Assembly (NCBI RefSeq): GCF_000196435.1
Contig: NC_010161.1
Span: forward strand, 1,178,001 to 1,242,000
Direction of reading: 5' to 3'
DNA: 64,000 bases
Origin: Bartonella tribocorum CIP 105476
GTDB taxonomy: Bacteria; Pseudomonadota; Alphaproteobacteria; Rhizobiales; Rhizobiaceae
Under the pieces are notes generated by a model. It was not told where the DNA came from. It worked only from the letters and a program-made list of their open reading frames with translations, and did no database searches. Positions 37,582-47,612 of the stretch are shown here, one piece after another. A program made the position numbers and the translations under genes. Positions within the stretch are counted from its first letter, which is position 1. Every line of letters begins with the position of its first letter.

Positions 37582-37869
37582 ATGTCTGTTGATCAAGAAA
37601 CCGTCAAGCGGGTTGCACGTTTAGCGCGGATTGCTATCCGCGATAATGAAGTGGAACCTATAACAAAAAAATTCAATGCTATTTTAGGCTTTGTAGAGCA
37701 ATTGAATGAAGTTGATGTCAGTGAAGTTGAGCCATTAACATCTGTGATACCGATGACTCTACGAATGCGTGAAGATAATGTTACAGATGGTAATAAAGCA
37801 GCAGATATTGTCGCCAATGCACCTGTTACAGAAGAAAATTTTTTTCTTGTCTCAAAAATTGTTGAGTAA
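37582..37869 (+). CDS. gatC: Aspartyl/glutamyl-tRNA(Asn/Gln) amidotransferase subunit C
   Basis: GatC stabilises GatA in the amidotransferase that converts Asp-tRNA(Asn) and Glu-tRNA(Gln). The 95-residue protein starts [17 protein letters not shown] at the ATG at 37582; the upstream ATG at 37561 lacks conservation. The family end LREDNVT...[18 protein letters not shown] is present. gatA follows after about 30 bases, and gatB is not in the window. Confidence 0.95.
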   Translation: MSVDQETVKRVARLARIAIRDNEVEPITKKFNAILGFVEQLNEVDVSEVEPLTSVIPMTLRMREDNVTDGNKAADIVANAPVTEENFFLVSKIVE

Positions 37870-37900
37870 CTTTTTATATTTTTGAAATTTGAGAACCAAT

Positions 37901-39385
37901 ATGACTGATTTAACAACCCTCACAATTGCACAAGCGCGTGATGCTCTCATAACGAAAAAGCTCAAAGCAACAGAATTAACGGAAGCTTATTTAAAAGCGA
38001 TAGAATTGGCTAATCCAACTTTGAATGCTTATGTAACAATAACAGCAGAACAAGCAAGAAAAATGGCTGCTGAATCAGATCGTCGCTTGGCGAAAGGAGA
38101 GAGGGGGCTTTTGGAAGGAATTCCCTTGGGGATTAAAGATCTTTTCGCAACTCATGGTGTTCATACTCAAGCCTGTTCAAATATCCTTGATGGATTTAAA
38201 CCAAACTATGAATCAACTATTACGGCTAATTTATGGCAAGATGGTGCTGTGATGTTAGGAAAACTTAATATGGATGAGTTTGCTATGGGCTCTTCTAATG
38301 AGACATCATATTATGGCCCCGTTATTAGTCCATGGAGAAAAAAAGACTCAAATGAAAAACTTGTCCCCGGTGGTTCTTCAGGCGGTTCGGCTGCCGCTGT
38401 TGCCGCGCAAATTTGTGCTGGTGCAACAGCAACAGATACAGGTGGCTCAATCCGTCAACCAGCAGCTTTTACTGGGACTGTAGGAATAAAGCCAACCTAC
38501 GGACGTTGTTCACGATGGGGTGTTGTCGCGTTTGCTTCATCTCTTGATCAAGCTGGACCTATTGCTAGAGATGTTCGTGATTGTGCTATCTTACTCAGAT
38601 CAATGGCTTCTTTTGATGAAAAAGATTCGACTTCCGTAAATTTACCCGTTCCTGATTATGAAAGTTATCTTGGGAAATCAATCAAGGGAATGAAAATTGG
38701 TATTCCAAAAGAATACTACCTAGCTGGAATGTCTCAAGAAATTATTGATCTTTGGCAAAAGGGAATAAATTGGTTAAAAGAAGCAGGCGCTGAAATACGC
38801 GATATTTCTTTACCTCATACAAAATACGCTCTACCTTCTTATTATATTATAGCGCCTGCAGAAGCCTCTTCTAATTTAGCGCGTTATGATGGTGTGCGTT
38901 TTGGTTTGCGTGTACCTGGAAAAGACATCATTGAGATGTATGAAAATACGCGTTCTGTTGGTTTTGGTGATGAAGTCAAACGGCGTATTCTGATTGGAAC
39001 GTATGTTCTTTCATCAGGTTATTATGATGCCGGTTATCTAAGAGCTCAAAAAGTAAGAACACTCGTAAAACGTGATTTTGATCAATGTTTTGATTCAGGC
39101 GTTGACGCTATTCTTACACCAGCAACACCAACACCTGCTTTTGGTATTGCTGATGAAAAAATAAAAAATGATGCTGTTGCAATGTATCTGAATGATATTT
39201 TTACTGTACCCGTGAATATGGCTGGTTTACCAGGAATTTCTGTTCCTGCTGGTCTGTCATCAAATGGTTTACCACTAGGATTGCAATTGATTGGTAAACC
39301 TTTTGCTGAAGAAGTCATTTTTCAAATAGCGCACATTATTGAACAAGAAGCAGGTATATTTTGTGCAAAAAAATGGTGGATATAA
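37901..39385 (+). CDS. gatA: Aspartyl/glutamyl-tRNA(Asn/Gln) amidotransferase subunit A
   Basis: GatA releases ammonia from glutamine or asparagine for the transamidation of mischarged tRNAs. The 494-residue protein from ATG 37901 carries the amidase signature with the Ser-cisSer-Lys triad: lysine in [11 protein letters not shown] and serines in [13 protein letters not shown] and [11 protein letters not shown] at 37889 gives four extra residues and is less likely. A perfect 20-bp hairpin terminator follows. Confidence 0.96.
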   Translation: MTDLTTLTIAQARDALITKKLKATELTEAYLKAIELANPTLNAYVTITAEQARKMAAESDRRLAKGERGLLEGIPLGIKDLFATHGVHTQACSNILDGFKPNYESTITANLWQDGAVMLGKLNMDEFAMGSSNETSYYGPVISPWRKKDSNEKLVPGGSSGGSAAAVAAQICAGATATDTGGSIRQPAAFTGTVGIKPTYGRCSRWGVVAFASSLDQAGPIARDVRDCAILLRSMASFDEKDSTSVNLPVPDYESYLGKSIKGMKIGIPKEYYLAGMSQEIIDLWQKGINWLKEAGAEIRDISLPHTKYALPSYYIIAPAEASSNLARYDGVRFGLRVPGKDIIEMYENTRSVGFGDEVKRRILIGTYVLSSGYYDAGYLRAQKVRTLVKRDFDQCFDSGVDAILTPATPTPAFGIADEKIKNDAVAMYLNDIFTVPVNMAGLPGISVPAGLSSNGLPLGLQLIGKPFAEEVIFQIAHIIEQEAGIFCAKKWWI

Positions 39386-39394
39386 TTATCAAGC

Positions 39395-39439
39395 TTTAAA
39401 AAAGCATTTCTCATCACTGATGAGAAATGCTTTTTTAAA
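39395..39439. terminator. Strong bidirectional terminator between gatA and livF
   Basis: TTTAAAAAAGCATTTCTCAT (39395-39414) is perfectly complementary to 39420-39439 with a five-base loop, and A and T tracts lie on both sides. It can end gatCA from the left and the liv operon from the right. Confidence 0.9.
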
Positions 39440-39477
39440 AGGGGAGGGATAAGCTCTGTTTCCTTAATTTATCACTT

Positions 39478-40188
39478 TTATCCACCAAGATAGGCTTCTT
39501 TAACACGGGGATCAGAAAGCATTGCTTTGCCTTCACCATGAAATAAAATATGGCCTACCTCTAGAATATAAGCATAATCAGCTATGGAAAGTGCTGCAAA
39601 TGCATTTTGTTCAATCAGAAGAACAGTTTTTCCCATATCATTAATTTTTCGGATAATCGAAAAAATTTCCCGAACGAGAAGGGGAGCTAACCCCAACGAG
39701 GGTTCATCTAATATAACCATATCAGGATTGCTCATGAGTGCGCGTCCTACAGCGACCATTTGTTGTTCTCCACCTGACATTGTTCCTCCCAACTGTTTTG
39801 ATCTTTCACGTAGGCGCGGAAAAAGATCAAATATCCATTCAATATCACGAGAAATTCCCTGTTTATCATGACGGATATAAGCGCCTAGATGGAGATTTTC
39901 TAAAACAGTAAGATGAGGCATAATACGTCGCCCTTCAGGACTGAGAGCAATCCCTAAACGCAAAATCTCTTCTGGTGACTTTTTAATAATTGATTCGCCA
40001 TTATAGGTAATTTCTCCATAAACAGAGCGATTAAGTCCTGTAATAGAGCGTACAATACTGCTTTTTCCTGCACCATTGGCTCCAATTAAAGTAACAATAC
40101 TTCCCTTTTTTATGGACATAGAAAGGTTTTGGACAGCTTTAATAGCACCATAATGAACGTGAAGATTTTTTATTTTAAGAATATCCAT
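39478..40188 (-). CDS. livF: Branched-chain amino acid ABC transporter, ATP-binding protein LivF
   Basis: The 236-residue ATPase (ATG at 40188, GGAG six bases upstream) has Walker A GANGAGKSS, Q-loop, signature GGTMSGGEQQMVAVGRAL, Walker B MVILDEPSLGLAPLLV and a switch histidine-region. It matches LivF, the second ATPase of the high-affinity branched-chain amino acid importer. The longer frame starting at 40272 lies inside livG and lacks a ribosome site. It overlaps livG by 14 bases and is the last gene of the liv operon. Confidence 0.95.
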   Translation of the reverse strand: MDILKIKNLHVHYGAIKAVQNLSMSIKKGSIVTLIGANGAGKSSIVRSITGLNRSVYGEITYNGESIIKKSPEEILRLGIALSPEGRRIMPHLTVLENLHLGAYIRHDKQGISRDIEWIFDLFPRLRERSKQLGGTMSGGEQQMVAVGRALMSNPDMVILDEPSLGLAPLLVREIFSIIRKINDMGKTVLLIEQNAFAALSIADYAYILEVGHILFHGEGKAMLSDPRVKEAYLGG

Positions 40189-40957
40189 AAACATCTCCGC
40201 CAAGATAAGCTTCAATAACTTTTGGGTTATTACGAACTTCATCTGGTGTACCATTAGCAATGCAACAGCCATGTTCCATGACCAAAATATGTTGGCAAAG
40301 CCCCATAACCACTTTCATATCGTGTTCAATAAGAAGAATTGTAAGATCAAAGTCTTTCTGCACTTTTGCTATGAACTTTCTAAGATCTTCACTTTCTTGT
40401 GGATTCATGCCAGCGACAGGTTCATCAAGAAGAAGCAATTTAGGCTTTGTGGCTAACGCGCGTGCAATTTCTAGACGTCGTTGCACACCATAAGGTAAAG
40501 CTGTTGCCAATTGATTGGCAAGGTGATCAAGTTGTAGTCGTTCAAGAAGCACCATGGAATTTTTATAAATTTCTCTTTTTTCTTTCATTGCTTTTGAAAA
40601 AAAGAGAGCTGAAGAAAACCAAGGATATTTTTGACGGACATGAGCGCCTACCATAACGTTCTGTAAAACCGTTAATCCTGAGAAAAGACGAATATTTTGA
40701 AATGTTCGAGCAATATGACGCCTGCAGATAATATAAGGAGGTTCTCCAGAGATTTTTTGTTCATCAAAAAGAATGGTGCCGCTTGTAGGGGCATAAAATC
40801 CAGAAATCATATTGAAAACGGTGGTTTTTCCAGCACCATTGGGACCAATTAATCCAGTAATACTTCCTCGTTTAATGGCCATATTAACGTTATTGACAGC
40901 AATTAATCCGCCAAAACGCATTACGATCTCATTGAGTGAAAGGAGAGTGTCGTTCAT
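40175..40957 (-). CDS. livG: Branched-chain amino acid ABC transporter, ATP-binding protein LivG
   Basis: LivG is the other ATPase of the importer. The 260-residue protein shows Walker A GPNGAGKTTVFNMISGF, signature ALPYGVQRRLEIARAL, Walker B KLLLLDEPVAGMNPQESEDL and the D-loop and H-switch LLIEHDMKVVM. The MNPQES segment and the C-terminal extension are typical of LivG. It overlaps livM by four bases and livF by 14. Confidence 0.95.
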   Translation of the reverse strand: MNDTLLSLNEIVMRFGGLIAVNNVNMAIKRGSITGLIGPNGAGKTTVFNMISGFYAPTSGTILFDEQKISGEPPYIICRRHIARTFQNIRLFSGLTVLQNVMVGAHVRQKYPWFSSALFFSKAMKEKREIYKNSMVLLERLQLDHLANQLATALPYGVQRRLEIARALATKPKLLLLDEPVAGMNPQESEDLRKFIAKVQKDFDLTILLIEHDMKVVMGLCQHILVMEHGCCIANGTPDEVRNNPKVIEAYLGGDVYGYS

Positions 40958-42012
40958 AGCTTTCCCTCAGTATTAGAAAGCTTTTTGCGAATCAAAAAGC
41001 TATAAATTCCATTCCATGAGAATTCACGTTGTCCCATCAACCCTTTTCTCCAAAACAAAATAATTACCAGCAATAAAAGAGAAAAAACAACCATGCGAAG
41101 TCCTGGTGTTTCTGGAATATGTATAAAACCTAAGTCAAATGGACTTTCAATAATACGAAGCCATTCAAGCATGACTGTAATAATAATGCTCCCAATAATA
41201 CTTCCTGTAATTGAACCCAGACCACCAGCGACAACAATCATCAAAATATTAAAAGTGAGCAAAAAATTAAACATTTTGGGATCAATGGTTGAAATAAGAG
41301 CAGCCATTAACGCTCCACCTATACCTGCAAAAAATGCTCCAACAGTAAAAGAAAAACTACGGTAGAAAAAAGCATTAATTCCCATGGTTTTCGCAGCGAT
41401 TTCATCATCACGAATAGCACGCAGTACGTTACCAGTATTGCTTCGAAGTAAGAGGACAATAAAGAGAACTGTAAATGCTAACCAACCATAGTTCCACCAT
41501 AACGTTGCCTCTTGAGGTATTCCTTTGATTCCCAAAGAACCATTTGTAAAAGATGTCGCATTCGTAATGACAATACGGATAATTTCCGCAAAACCTAATG
41601 TTGCAATTCCAAGATAATCACCACCAAGACGCAATATTGGCAAAGCAATCAATAAACCGATAATTGCTGCACACAAACCGCTTACAACAACAGCAATAAA
41701 AAAGGGAAGTTGTAGATGGGACAATGGTTCAGCGATAGGCTCAAGAATCCACATCATCTCTTTTTGTTCAGGGGAAAGAAGTAAAATTGCACAAATGTAA
41801 GCACCAATAGCCATAAAGCCGGCATGTCCAAGGGAAAACATACCTGTAAAGCCGTAAATCAAATTAAGCGAAATTGCCAAGATCGCGTTAATAGCAATTA
41901 GATTTATGATACGGAGTGTATAATCATTAAAATGGTTATCCGCATAGAATAAAAAAACTATAAGAACGAAAATACTGATACACGATAAAAAAGTTGTCGT
42001 TGACTTTGCCAT
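40954..42012 (-). CDS. livM: Branched-chain amino acid ABC transporter permease LivM
   Basis: LivM is one of two permeases forming the membrane channel. The 352-residue protein has about ten hydrophobic segments and the LivM/H signature region (EIAAKTMGINAFFYRSFSFT, GGLGSITGSIIGS). Conserved entry motif GHAGFMAIGAYICA lies near residue 60. It overlaps livH by one base, and livG by four, so expression is coupled. Confidence 0.94.
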   Translation of the reverse strand: MAKSTTTFLSCISIFVLIVFLFYADNHFNDYTLRIINLIAINAILAISLNLIYGFTGMFSLGHAGFMAIGAYICAILLLSPEQKEMMWILEPIAEPLSHLQLPFFIAVVVSGLCAAIIGLLIALPILRLGGDYLGIATLGFAEIIRIVITNATSFTNGSLGIKGIPQEATLWWNYGWLAFTVLFIVLLLRSNTGNVLRAIRDDEIAAKTMGINAFFYRSFSFTVGAFFAGIGGALMAALISTIDPKMFNFLLTFNILMIVVAGGLGSITGSIIGSIIITVMLEWLRIIESPFDLGFIHIPETPGLRMVVFSLLLLVIILFWRKGLMGQREFSWNGIYSFLIRKKLSNTEGKL

Positions 42013-43082
42013 TAGATTTTCTCCTGACTTTTTTTACCCATTAATCCCGTGGGCAATACCAATAAAATCAGAATCAACAAAATAAAAGCGAAGGCATCAC
42101 GATATCCAGATAGTGCGGGGAAAAATGCGATGATCATAATTTCAATAAACCCTAATAACAATCCTCCCAACATTGCTCCTGGTATCGAACCAATACCTCC
42201 GATAACGGCAGCAATAAAAGCCTTGAGACCAGGAAGAACACCCATATAAGGCTGAATTTGAGGATAACGCAAAGACCACATAATGCCTGCTATAGCGGCA
42301 AGTGCTGAACCTATCCCAAATGTAAATGCAATGACTTTATTAACAGAGACCCCCATCAAACGCGTCGTTTCAATATCATGAGAGATTGCACGCATAGCAA
42401 GACCAGGTTTCGTTTTATGGATAATCCATAACAGTAAGACAATAAGAATCAATGACACAATAGGAACAATCAAAGACATGGGAGCAATTCTAATGATACC
42501 CCCTGATCCTAAATGCCATAAAAATGGTGTTACTAAAAAATCTGGTTGTTTTACACCTTTGGGAACACCACTAAAGAGCACAGTAGCAAGATTTTCAATA
42601 AAAAAAGAAACACCGATTGCACCGATAAGTGCCGAAATACGGGGAGCATGGCGTAGAGGTTTATAAGCAAGTTGATCAACAGTAATCCCCACTGCACTTG
42701 TAATAAAAATGGAAAAACAAAGAGCTAAAATCCAGATTGGGGTAAAATCTTGTGGGGAAATTTTTAAATAATAAACAAATCCTAACGCAAGAATAAAAAA
42801 AACCGCGCCCCAATAAGTTGGAGGGCGCCTTTTAAATCCTACAAAGACTGAATAATAAATCAGAGCAGCAAAAAACAAAAGAAGAAGTGCTGCCCACGCA
42901 GGCATAAAGCTAATCGTGGAAAAGAAAACAAAATAGGCCCCCAGCATAAAGATATCACCGTGAGCAAAATTAATCAGTCTCAATATACCGTAGACCATGG
43001 TGTAACCAATAGCGATAAGTCCATAAAGAGACCCCAATGCCAGTGCATTAAAAAAATACTGGATGAACATTTCAGTGCTCAT
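42012..43082 (-). CDS. livH: Branched-chain amino acid ABC transporter permease LivH
   Basis: LivH is the second permease. The 356-residue protein begins with a typical entry block (LALGSLYGLIAIGYTMVYGI, NFAHGDIFMLGAY) and has the coupling loop MRAISHDIETTRLMGVSVNK followed by GGIGSIPGAMLGGLLLG. It lies about 115 bases behind the binding-protein gene with a hairpin in the gap, and overlaps livM by one base. Confidence 0.94.
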   Translation of the reverse strand: MSTEMFIQYFFNALALGSLYGLIAIGYTMVYGILRLINFAHGDIFMLGAYFVFFSTISFMPAWAALLLLFFAALIYYSVFVGFKRRPPTYWGAVFFILALGFVYYLKISPQDFTPIWILALCFSIFITSAVGITVDQLAYKPLRHAPRISALIGAIGVSFFIENLATVLFSGVPKGVKQPDFLVTPFLWHLGSGGIIRIAPMSLIVPIVSLILIVLLLWIIHKTKPGLAMRAISHDIETTRLMGVSVNKVIAFTFGIGSALAAIAGIMWSLRYPQIQPYMGVLPGLKAFIAAVIGGIGSIPGAMLGGLLLGFIEIMIIAFFPALSGYRDAFAFILLILILLVLPTGLMGKKSQEKI

Positions 43083-43138
43083 CTCTCATCCTTCCACATT
43101 TATTAATTTACATAGGATAATAAGAAAGTTTTAAGTTT

Positions 43139-43166
43139 TTGGTTGAGAAAAAAGATCCTCAACCAA
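43139..43166 (-). promoter_or_regulatory. Stem-loop between livK-type gene and livH
   Basis: TTGGTTGAG (43139-43147) and CTCAACCAA (43158-43166) form a 9-bp stem. There is no T run after it on the minus strand, so it is better explained as an mRNA-stabilising or partial-attenuation hairpin, which commonly lets the binding protein be made in excess. Confidence 0.45.
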
Positions 43167-43197
43167 TTCTTATATTTTAATAAGTACAATCTTTACA

Positions 43198-44331
43198 TTA
43201 AAAAGCAGGTTTAACTTCTTCTAAATAAACACGTTTTCCATCCTGTATTTTAATGATACCAATCGGAATCCTAGGGTTATGATTTTCATCCATCGACATA
43301 TCACCAAAGGGAGTTTGAAAATCTTTTAATTTGCTCAGTGCAATCGTAATTTTTTCACGATCAGCGCTACCGGCATTTTCAATAGCCTTCATGAACATCA
43401 TATAACTCGTGTATCCCAAGACTGAATTGATATTTGGCTCTTTGTCAGGGTAGGCTTTTTTCCATTCTTTTGTAAATTCTTGCGCAGCTGCTGACATATT
43501 TGGCATATCCTCACTATAGGGAAGTGTTGTATGTAAGAAACCTTCTGCTGCTTTTCCTGCAATTGTAATCGTTTCTGGATTATCCATAGCATCTCCACCC
43601 ATAATTTGAAACTTCGCTCCTAATTCACGCGCTTGTTTCATGATGATGGCCCCTTCAGAAAAGTAAGATGGAATGAATAAGATATCAGGTTTTTGCGCAA
43701 TAATTTGTGTGAGAACAGCTGAAAAGTCCTGATCTCCAGAATTATAATTTAAATTTGAGATAACTTCACCACCTAATTTTTTGAAAGCACGCGCAAAATA
43801 ACTTGCAAGACCAATGGCATAATCGTTGGAAATATCTTTGAGGATAGCAGCTTTTTTTACCTTTAAAACTTGACTTACATAAGTTGCGATTCCTATTCCT
43901 TGATAAGAATCAATAAAGCACGCACGAAAGTAATATTTTTTGCCCTGTGTAACAAGGGGACTTGTTGAAGAAGTTGCAATGGTTGGAGTCTTTGCTTTTT
44001 CAGATATCTCACCACCTGCTAGTGAGAGCGAAGAACCATAGCTCCCAATGATTCCACTGACCTTTTCGCTTGCTGTTAAACGCATAACAGCATTAGCCGC
44101 TTCCACTTTATCAGACTTATTATCAATAATAACAAGTTCCACTTTACGTCCCAAAATTTCTGGAACTTGTTTGTGAGCTAATTCGATACCTCGAATCTCA
44201 AGTTGGCCTCCAAAGGCATTTTGACCACTTAATGGAAGATAAACACCAATTTTAATAGGTTCACTCGCATAAACATTTGCTGCAAGTGCCATGAAAATTG
44301 TGATTGTCGTAAGGATTTTCTTCAATTGCAT
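43198..44331 (-). CDS. livK: Branched-chain amino acid ABC transporter substrate-binding protein
   Basis: The 377-residue periplasmic binding protein has an N-terminal signal peptide (LTTITIFMALAANVYASEPI) and a type I bilobal fold: IKIGVYLPLSGQNAFGGQLE, IIGSYGSSLSLAGGEISEKA, FSAVLTQIIAQKPDILFIPS. It captures Leu/Ile/Val or a related amino acid for LivHMGF. It is the first gene of the operon, and two tandem 16-base repeats lie 60 bases upstream. Substrate is inferred from the operon; other amino acids are possible. Confidence 0.92.
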   Translation of the reverse strand: MQLKKILTTITIFMALAANVYASEPIKIGVYLPLSGQNAFGGQLEIRGIELAHKQVPEILGRKVELVIIDNKSDKVEAANAVMRLTASEKVSGIIGSYGSSLSLAGGEISEKAKTPTIATSSTSPLVTQGKKYYFRACFIDSYQGIGIATYVSQVLKVKKAAILKDISNDYAIGLASYFARAFKKLGGEVISNLNYNSGDQDFSAVLTQIIAQKPDILFIPSYFSEGAIIMKQARELGAKFQIMGGDAMDNPETITIAGKAAEGFLHTTLPYSEDMPNMSAAAQEFTKEWKKAYPDKEPNINSVLGYTSYMMFMKAIENAGSADREKITIALSKLKDFQTPFGDMSMDENHNPRIPIGIIKIQDGKRVYLEEVKPAF

Positions 44332-44647
44332 TGCGCATTTTCCTTAATTGAATTGTTGTTTTTGCACATTATATTGAACTTCTTCATCATGCAAGTTACA
44401 CATTAATCAAGTTACACATTAATAGAAATATCATTATGTAAAAAACTTTTTATATGATCTTTTTTGTAGGGCACTCTTTGTAAGATATGTAAAGCGTACA
44501 ATCAAATAGTTTTATAAATATTCATTAAGAGATACGACAATATGGGGAAATCTTATCTTGGGGCTTGCGTGTTGATGCAAGAGCAATGTTTACTTAAACC
44601 TAGAGAATCAATATCGTGCAATTTATAAGCTACAGGATCACGTTATT
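44332..44647. other. Divergent promoter region of livK and the cold-shock gene
   Basis: It contains the tandem repeat at 44392-44423 and otherwise nothing specific. Divergent promoters are expected but not resolved. Confidence 0.4.
44392..44423. repeat. Tandem direct repeat upstream of livK
   Basis: CAAGTTACACATTAAT occurs twice in immediate succession (44392-44407 and 44408-44423), about 60 bases before livK. A regulator-binding site is possible; an Lrp-type protein is encoded at 22007-22510 but no link is shown. Confidence 0.6.
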
Positions 44648-45223
44648 ATGACGAGTAAGGATGCATTAAAGGATTATTCCCTATCTGAGGATAGTATAGG
44701 CGCTTGTGGGGAGATTATCGAAATCAGTGGTGTCATTAAGTGGTTTGATGGTAGTAAGGGTTATGGATTTATTGTACCTGATTTACCTCATTTCCCCGAT
44801 ATATTATTGCATGTTACAGTCATGCGAAGGGATGGTTTCCAAACAGCTATGGAGGGCGCTAAAGTTATCTGTGCTGTGGAAAAAACGGAACGAGGGTTAA
44901 AGTGTGTTCAGGTGAAATCCATCGATTGTTCTTCAGCGGTTCATCCATCAGAAGTTCCAGCCCGTACTCATGTTGTTGTTACTCCAGAAAGTGGACTAGA
45001 ACGTGCAATTGTTAAATGGTTTAATCGTGATAAAGGTTTTGGTTTTCTTAGCCGTGGGCAGGGGACAGAAGATATTTTTATTCATATGGAAACGTTGCGC
45101 CGTTTTGGTTTAGCAGAGCTTCGTTCGGGACAAGTTGTTCTTGTCCGGTTTGGTAAAGGGGAAAAAGGGTTGATGACAGCGGAAATTTATCCAGATATAG
45201 GATTTCCTTTTGCGACACATTAA
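44648..45223 (+). CDS. Cold-shock protein with two CSD domains
   Basis: The 191-residue protein has two cold-shock domains, about 28-95 and 117-185. RNP1-like motifs are visible: KGYGFIVPD and KGFGFLSRG; RNP2-like are ILLHVTVM and IFIHMETL. It binds single-stranded RNA/DNA, acting as RNA chaperone. Fused double-CSD proteins of this size are typical of Rhizobiales. The first domain is more divergent. The gene stands alone. Confidence 0.92.
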   Translation: MTSKDALKDYSLSEDSIGACGEIIEISGVIKWFDGSKGYGFIVPDLPHFPDILLHVTVMRRDGFQTAMEGAKVICAVEKTERGLKCVQVKSIDCSSAVHPSEVPARTHVVVTPESGLERAIVKWFNRDKGFGFLSRGQGTEDIFIHMETLRRFGLAELRSGQVVLVRFGKGEKGLMTAEIYPDIGFPFATH

Positions 45224-45464
45224 ATTTATTGCTCATTGAATTTTACGCGTGAAACTCAGTGTTTTTCTGTGTCTTTAAAGGGTGGTTATTTTTCTAAATA
45301 GCTGCAGAGGTTTTTTAGTTATGGTCTTTGTGAATCTATAGATTAAATGAAAAGTATGCATATTCTGTTGAAAAGAATAAAAGGGGAATAGCTCTCTTGT
45401 TTTTTAGTTTTTAAACTCTGATGTTTTTATTTAGAAATAGAATTTTTCTGTTGTGGAGACAAGA

Positions 45465-45977
45465 ATGTTAAAGCCTTTTAAAAAAGGGCATATTGTTTTA
45501 TTGGCAATACTTTTTATGTTGGAAATGCGCGTTACTATCGCGAAAGAGCCCATAAAGATCCCTGTTCATCCGATTCCTTTAGAAATACAGACAGAGAACG
45601 GTACGGTTTCTTATAAAGTAGAGATTGCTTTTACACCCTCTCAAGTAGAAGCTGGTTTAATGTATCGGACTGATTTTCCACGCGATCGTGCAATGCTCTT
45701 TAAGCAGCAAGAAAGTTATCAATCGGGAGATGAACAGAAGTTTTTTATGTGGATGGCCAATACACCTTTGCCCTTAGATATGATTTTTTAAAACTCTGAA
45801 GGGATTATTGTATCGATTATTGAAAACACTTCTCCATTTTCAACAAAGACCATTTCATCAGGCGTTCCTGCAGCTTTTGCACTTGAGATTAACGCTGGTG
45901 AAATTTCTGAAAAACAGATACAAAAAGGGCAACGTGTTATTCATCCTGTCGTTTGTGGAAAGTGCAATAAAAAATGA
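45465..45977 (+). pseudogene. DUF192 family protein interrupted by one nonsense codon
   Basis: From ATG 45465 (GGAG upstream) the frame encodes a signal-like N-terminus and DUF192 motifs (KVEIAFTPSQVEAGLMYRTD, then FFMWMANTPLPLDMIF). A TAA at 45789-45791 sits right after DMIF, where intact proteins continue. The same frame then gives NSEGIIVSIIENTSPFSTKT, SSGVPAAFALEINAGE and ends at TGA 45975-45977, all family-typical. So a single substitution, not a frameshift, splits the gene. The true end overlaps the next start by four bases. The truncated product of about 108 residues lacks half of the domain. Confidence 0.85.
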
Positions 45978-46747
45978 CAGCTGAAGACGTTCGTTTTTTT
46001 GAATATGATGGTTTGCGATTTGCTTATCGAGAAGAAGGACAAGGCGCACCTATTTTGTTGATTCATGGTTTTGGATCTTCTGCGCGGGTAAATTGGTATA
46101 CAACGGGTTGGTTTCGTATTCTCACTGAAGCAGGGTATCGTGTTATTGCTCTTGATAATCGGGGGCATGGAGATTCAGTTAAAAGTTATGATCCTACCTT
46201 TTATACACCTCAAGCTATGGCAGGCGATGCAGTAAAACTATTACAGCATTTAGAATTATCTAGAGCCCATGTTATGGGATATTCTATGGGAGCTCGTATT
46301 AGTGCTTTTATGGCTCTTTTGCATCCAACATATGTGAACAGCGTTATTTTTGGTGGTTTAGGTATTGGTATGGTAACGGGAGCAGGAAATTGGGAACCTG
46401 TTGCTGAGGCTCTTTTAGCAGAAGATCCCTCTAGCATTACCAATACGCGTGGTTTAATGTTCCGTAAATTTGCCGATCAAACGAAAAGTGATAGACGTGC
46501 TTTGGCTGCTTGTATAATCACATCAAAACAAGAGTTGACGGCGTCTGAAATTTATAAAATTGGACAACCTGCGCTTGTTGCCGTTGGTTCATTAGATGAG
46601 ATTGGCGGTGCTGCAGAGCCATTAGCAGCTTTGTTGCCTTGTGGTGAAGCTTTATCAATTCCTAGCCGAGATCATATGCTCGCTGTAGGTGATAAAGTTT
46701 ATAAAAAAGGTGTTATCGATTTTCTTTCTCGTTATCCTATAAAATAA
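45974..46747 (+). CDS. Alpha/beta hydrolase
   Basis: The 257-residue protein has the alpha/beta-hydrolase fold: oxyanion HG motif (ILLIHGFGSSARVNWY), nucleophile elbow GYSMGARI with the serine in GxSxG, an acid in VGSLDEIG and the histidine in SRDHMLAVG. Substrate cannot be read from sequence. It overlaps the DUF192 frame by four bases (ATGA), so it was probably translated by coupling with that gene, now a pseudogene. Confidence 0.88.
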   Translation: MTAEDVRFFEYDGLRFAYREEGQGAPILLIHGFGSSARVNWYTTGWFRILTEAGYRVIALDNRGHGDSVKSYDPTFYTPQAMAGDAVKLLQHLELSRAHVMGYSMGARISAFMALLHPTYVNSVIFGGLGIGMVTGAGNWEPVAEALLAEDPSSITNTRGLMFRKFADQTKSDRRALAACIITSKQELTASEIYKIGQPALVAVGSLDEIGGAAEPLAALLPCGEALSIPSRDHMLAVGDKVYKKGVIDFLSRYPIK

Positions 46748-47356
46748 AAATTTTTTATAAGTTCTAGTATTTACAAAAATATCCAATATTTTTTGCCTAT
46801 AAACTGAAAATATTATTTAAAAACTTTTCTATTTTGACATAATTCTTTATAAAAATAGACAGAAAAATAAACTCTTATTCGCTTATTTCGTATATTTTTG
46901 AAGATGTGTAATTTTTTTAAGGTTAGATAACTATATTTTAAAATGCGTTAAAAAAATTATTTTTGAATAATGAAATAATATTTTTCGCTAAAAAATATCA
47001 TTTTAAATAAAAAATTATTTTATTTTAGTTTTTTATAGAAATGACAAAATTATAAATCGTTGATTAATTTTTTTCTAAACATGCATCATAAATGCAGATG
47101 CTAAAATTGGAGATAAAGTAAAATTATAAAACATATACAGTTTTCTGCTATTTTTTATCTATGCGAATATATTTAATAATGATAGACTCCTTTTATAAAA
47201 GTTCTTTATGAAGATATAAAGAAAGATCTGTAAAATATATGTAATATTAAGTCAATATTCAGATTAAGCTTTTTTACTGGCTTTACAGAATCAGAGGAGC
47301 GTCTTATTAGCGCGACACGTAATTATTTTAATCGTATCAAAAAACAGGAGAGCATA
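46748..47356. other. Very AT-rich intergenic region
   Basis: 609 bases, extremely AT-rich; no gene, RNA or convincing repeat seen. Confidence 0.45.
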
Positions 47357-47569
47357 GTGAATGCTGATGAAATAAAAAAACTTGATAATTATTTAAAAAA
47401 TACATTCCAAAACTCAGCATTGCAAGTCAGAGCACGGCCTAAAAAAGATGATTCTTGTGAGGTTTATATGGGGGATGAGTTTTTAGGCGTTATTTATCGA
47501 GATGAAGATGAAGATGAGCTGTCCTACAATTTCTCAATGGCTATATTGGATATTGATTTAGAAAATTGA
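47357..47569 (+). CDS. DUF3126 family protein
   Basis: The 70-residue acidic protein reads VNADEIKKLDNYLKNTFQNS, then VRARPKKDDSCEVYMGDEFL and a DEDED run. It matches DUF3126, a small conserved family of alphaproteobacteria with unknown function. A GTG start is used with AGGAG eight to nine bases upstream. It is convergent with radC. Confidence 0.85.
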   Translation: MNADEIKKLDNYLKNTFQNSALQVRARPKKDDSCEVYMGDEFLGVIYRDEDEDELSYNFSMAILDIDLEN

Positions 47570-47612
47570 TTCATCATTCATAGTTGAGCGGATTCTTTTT
47601 TCCCCATAAGGT

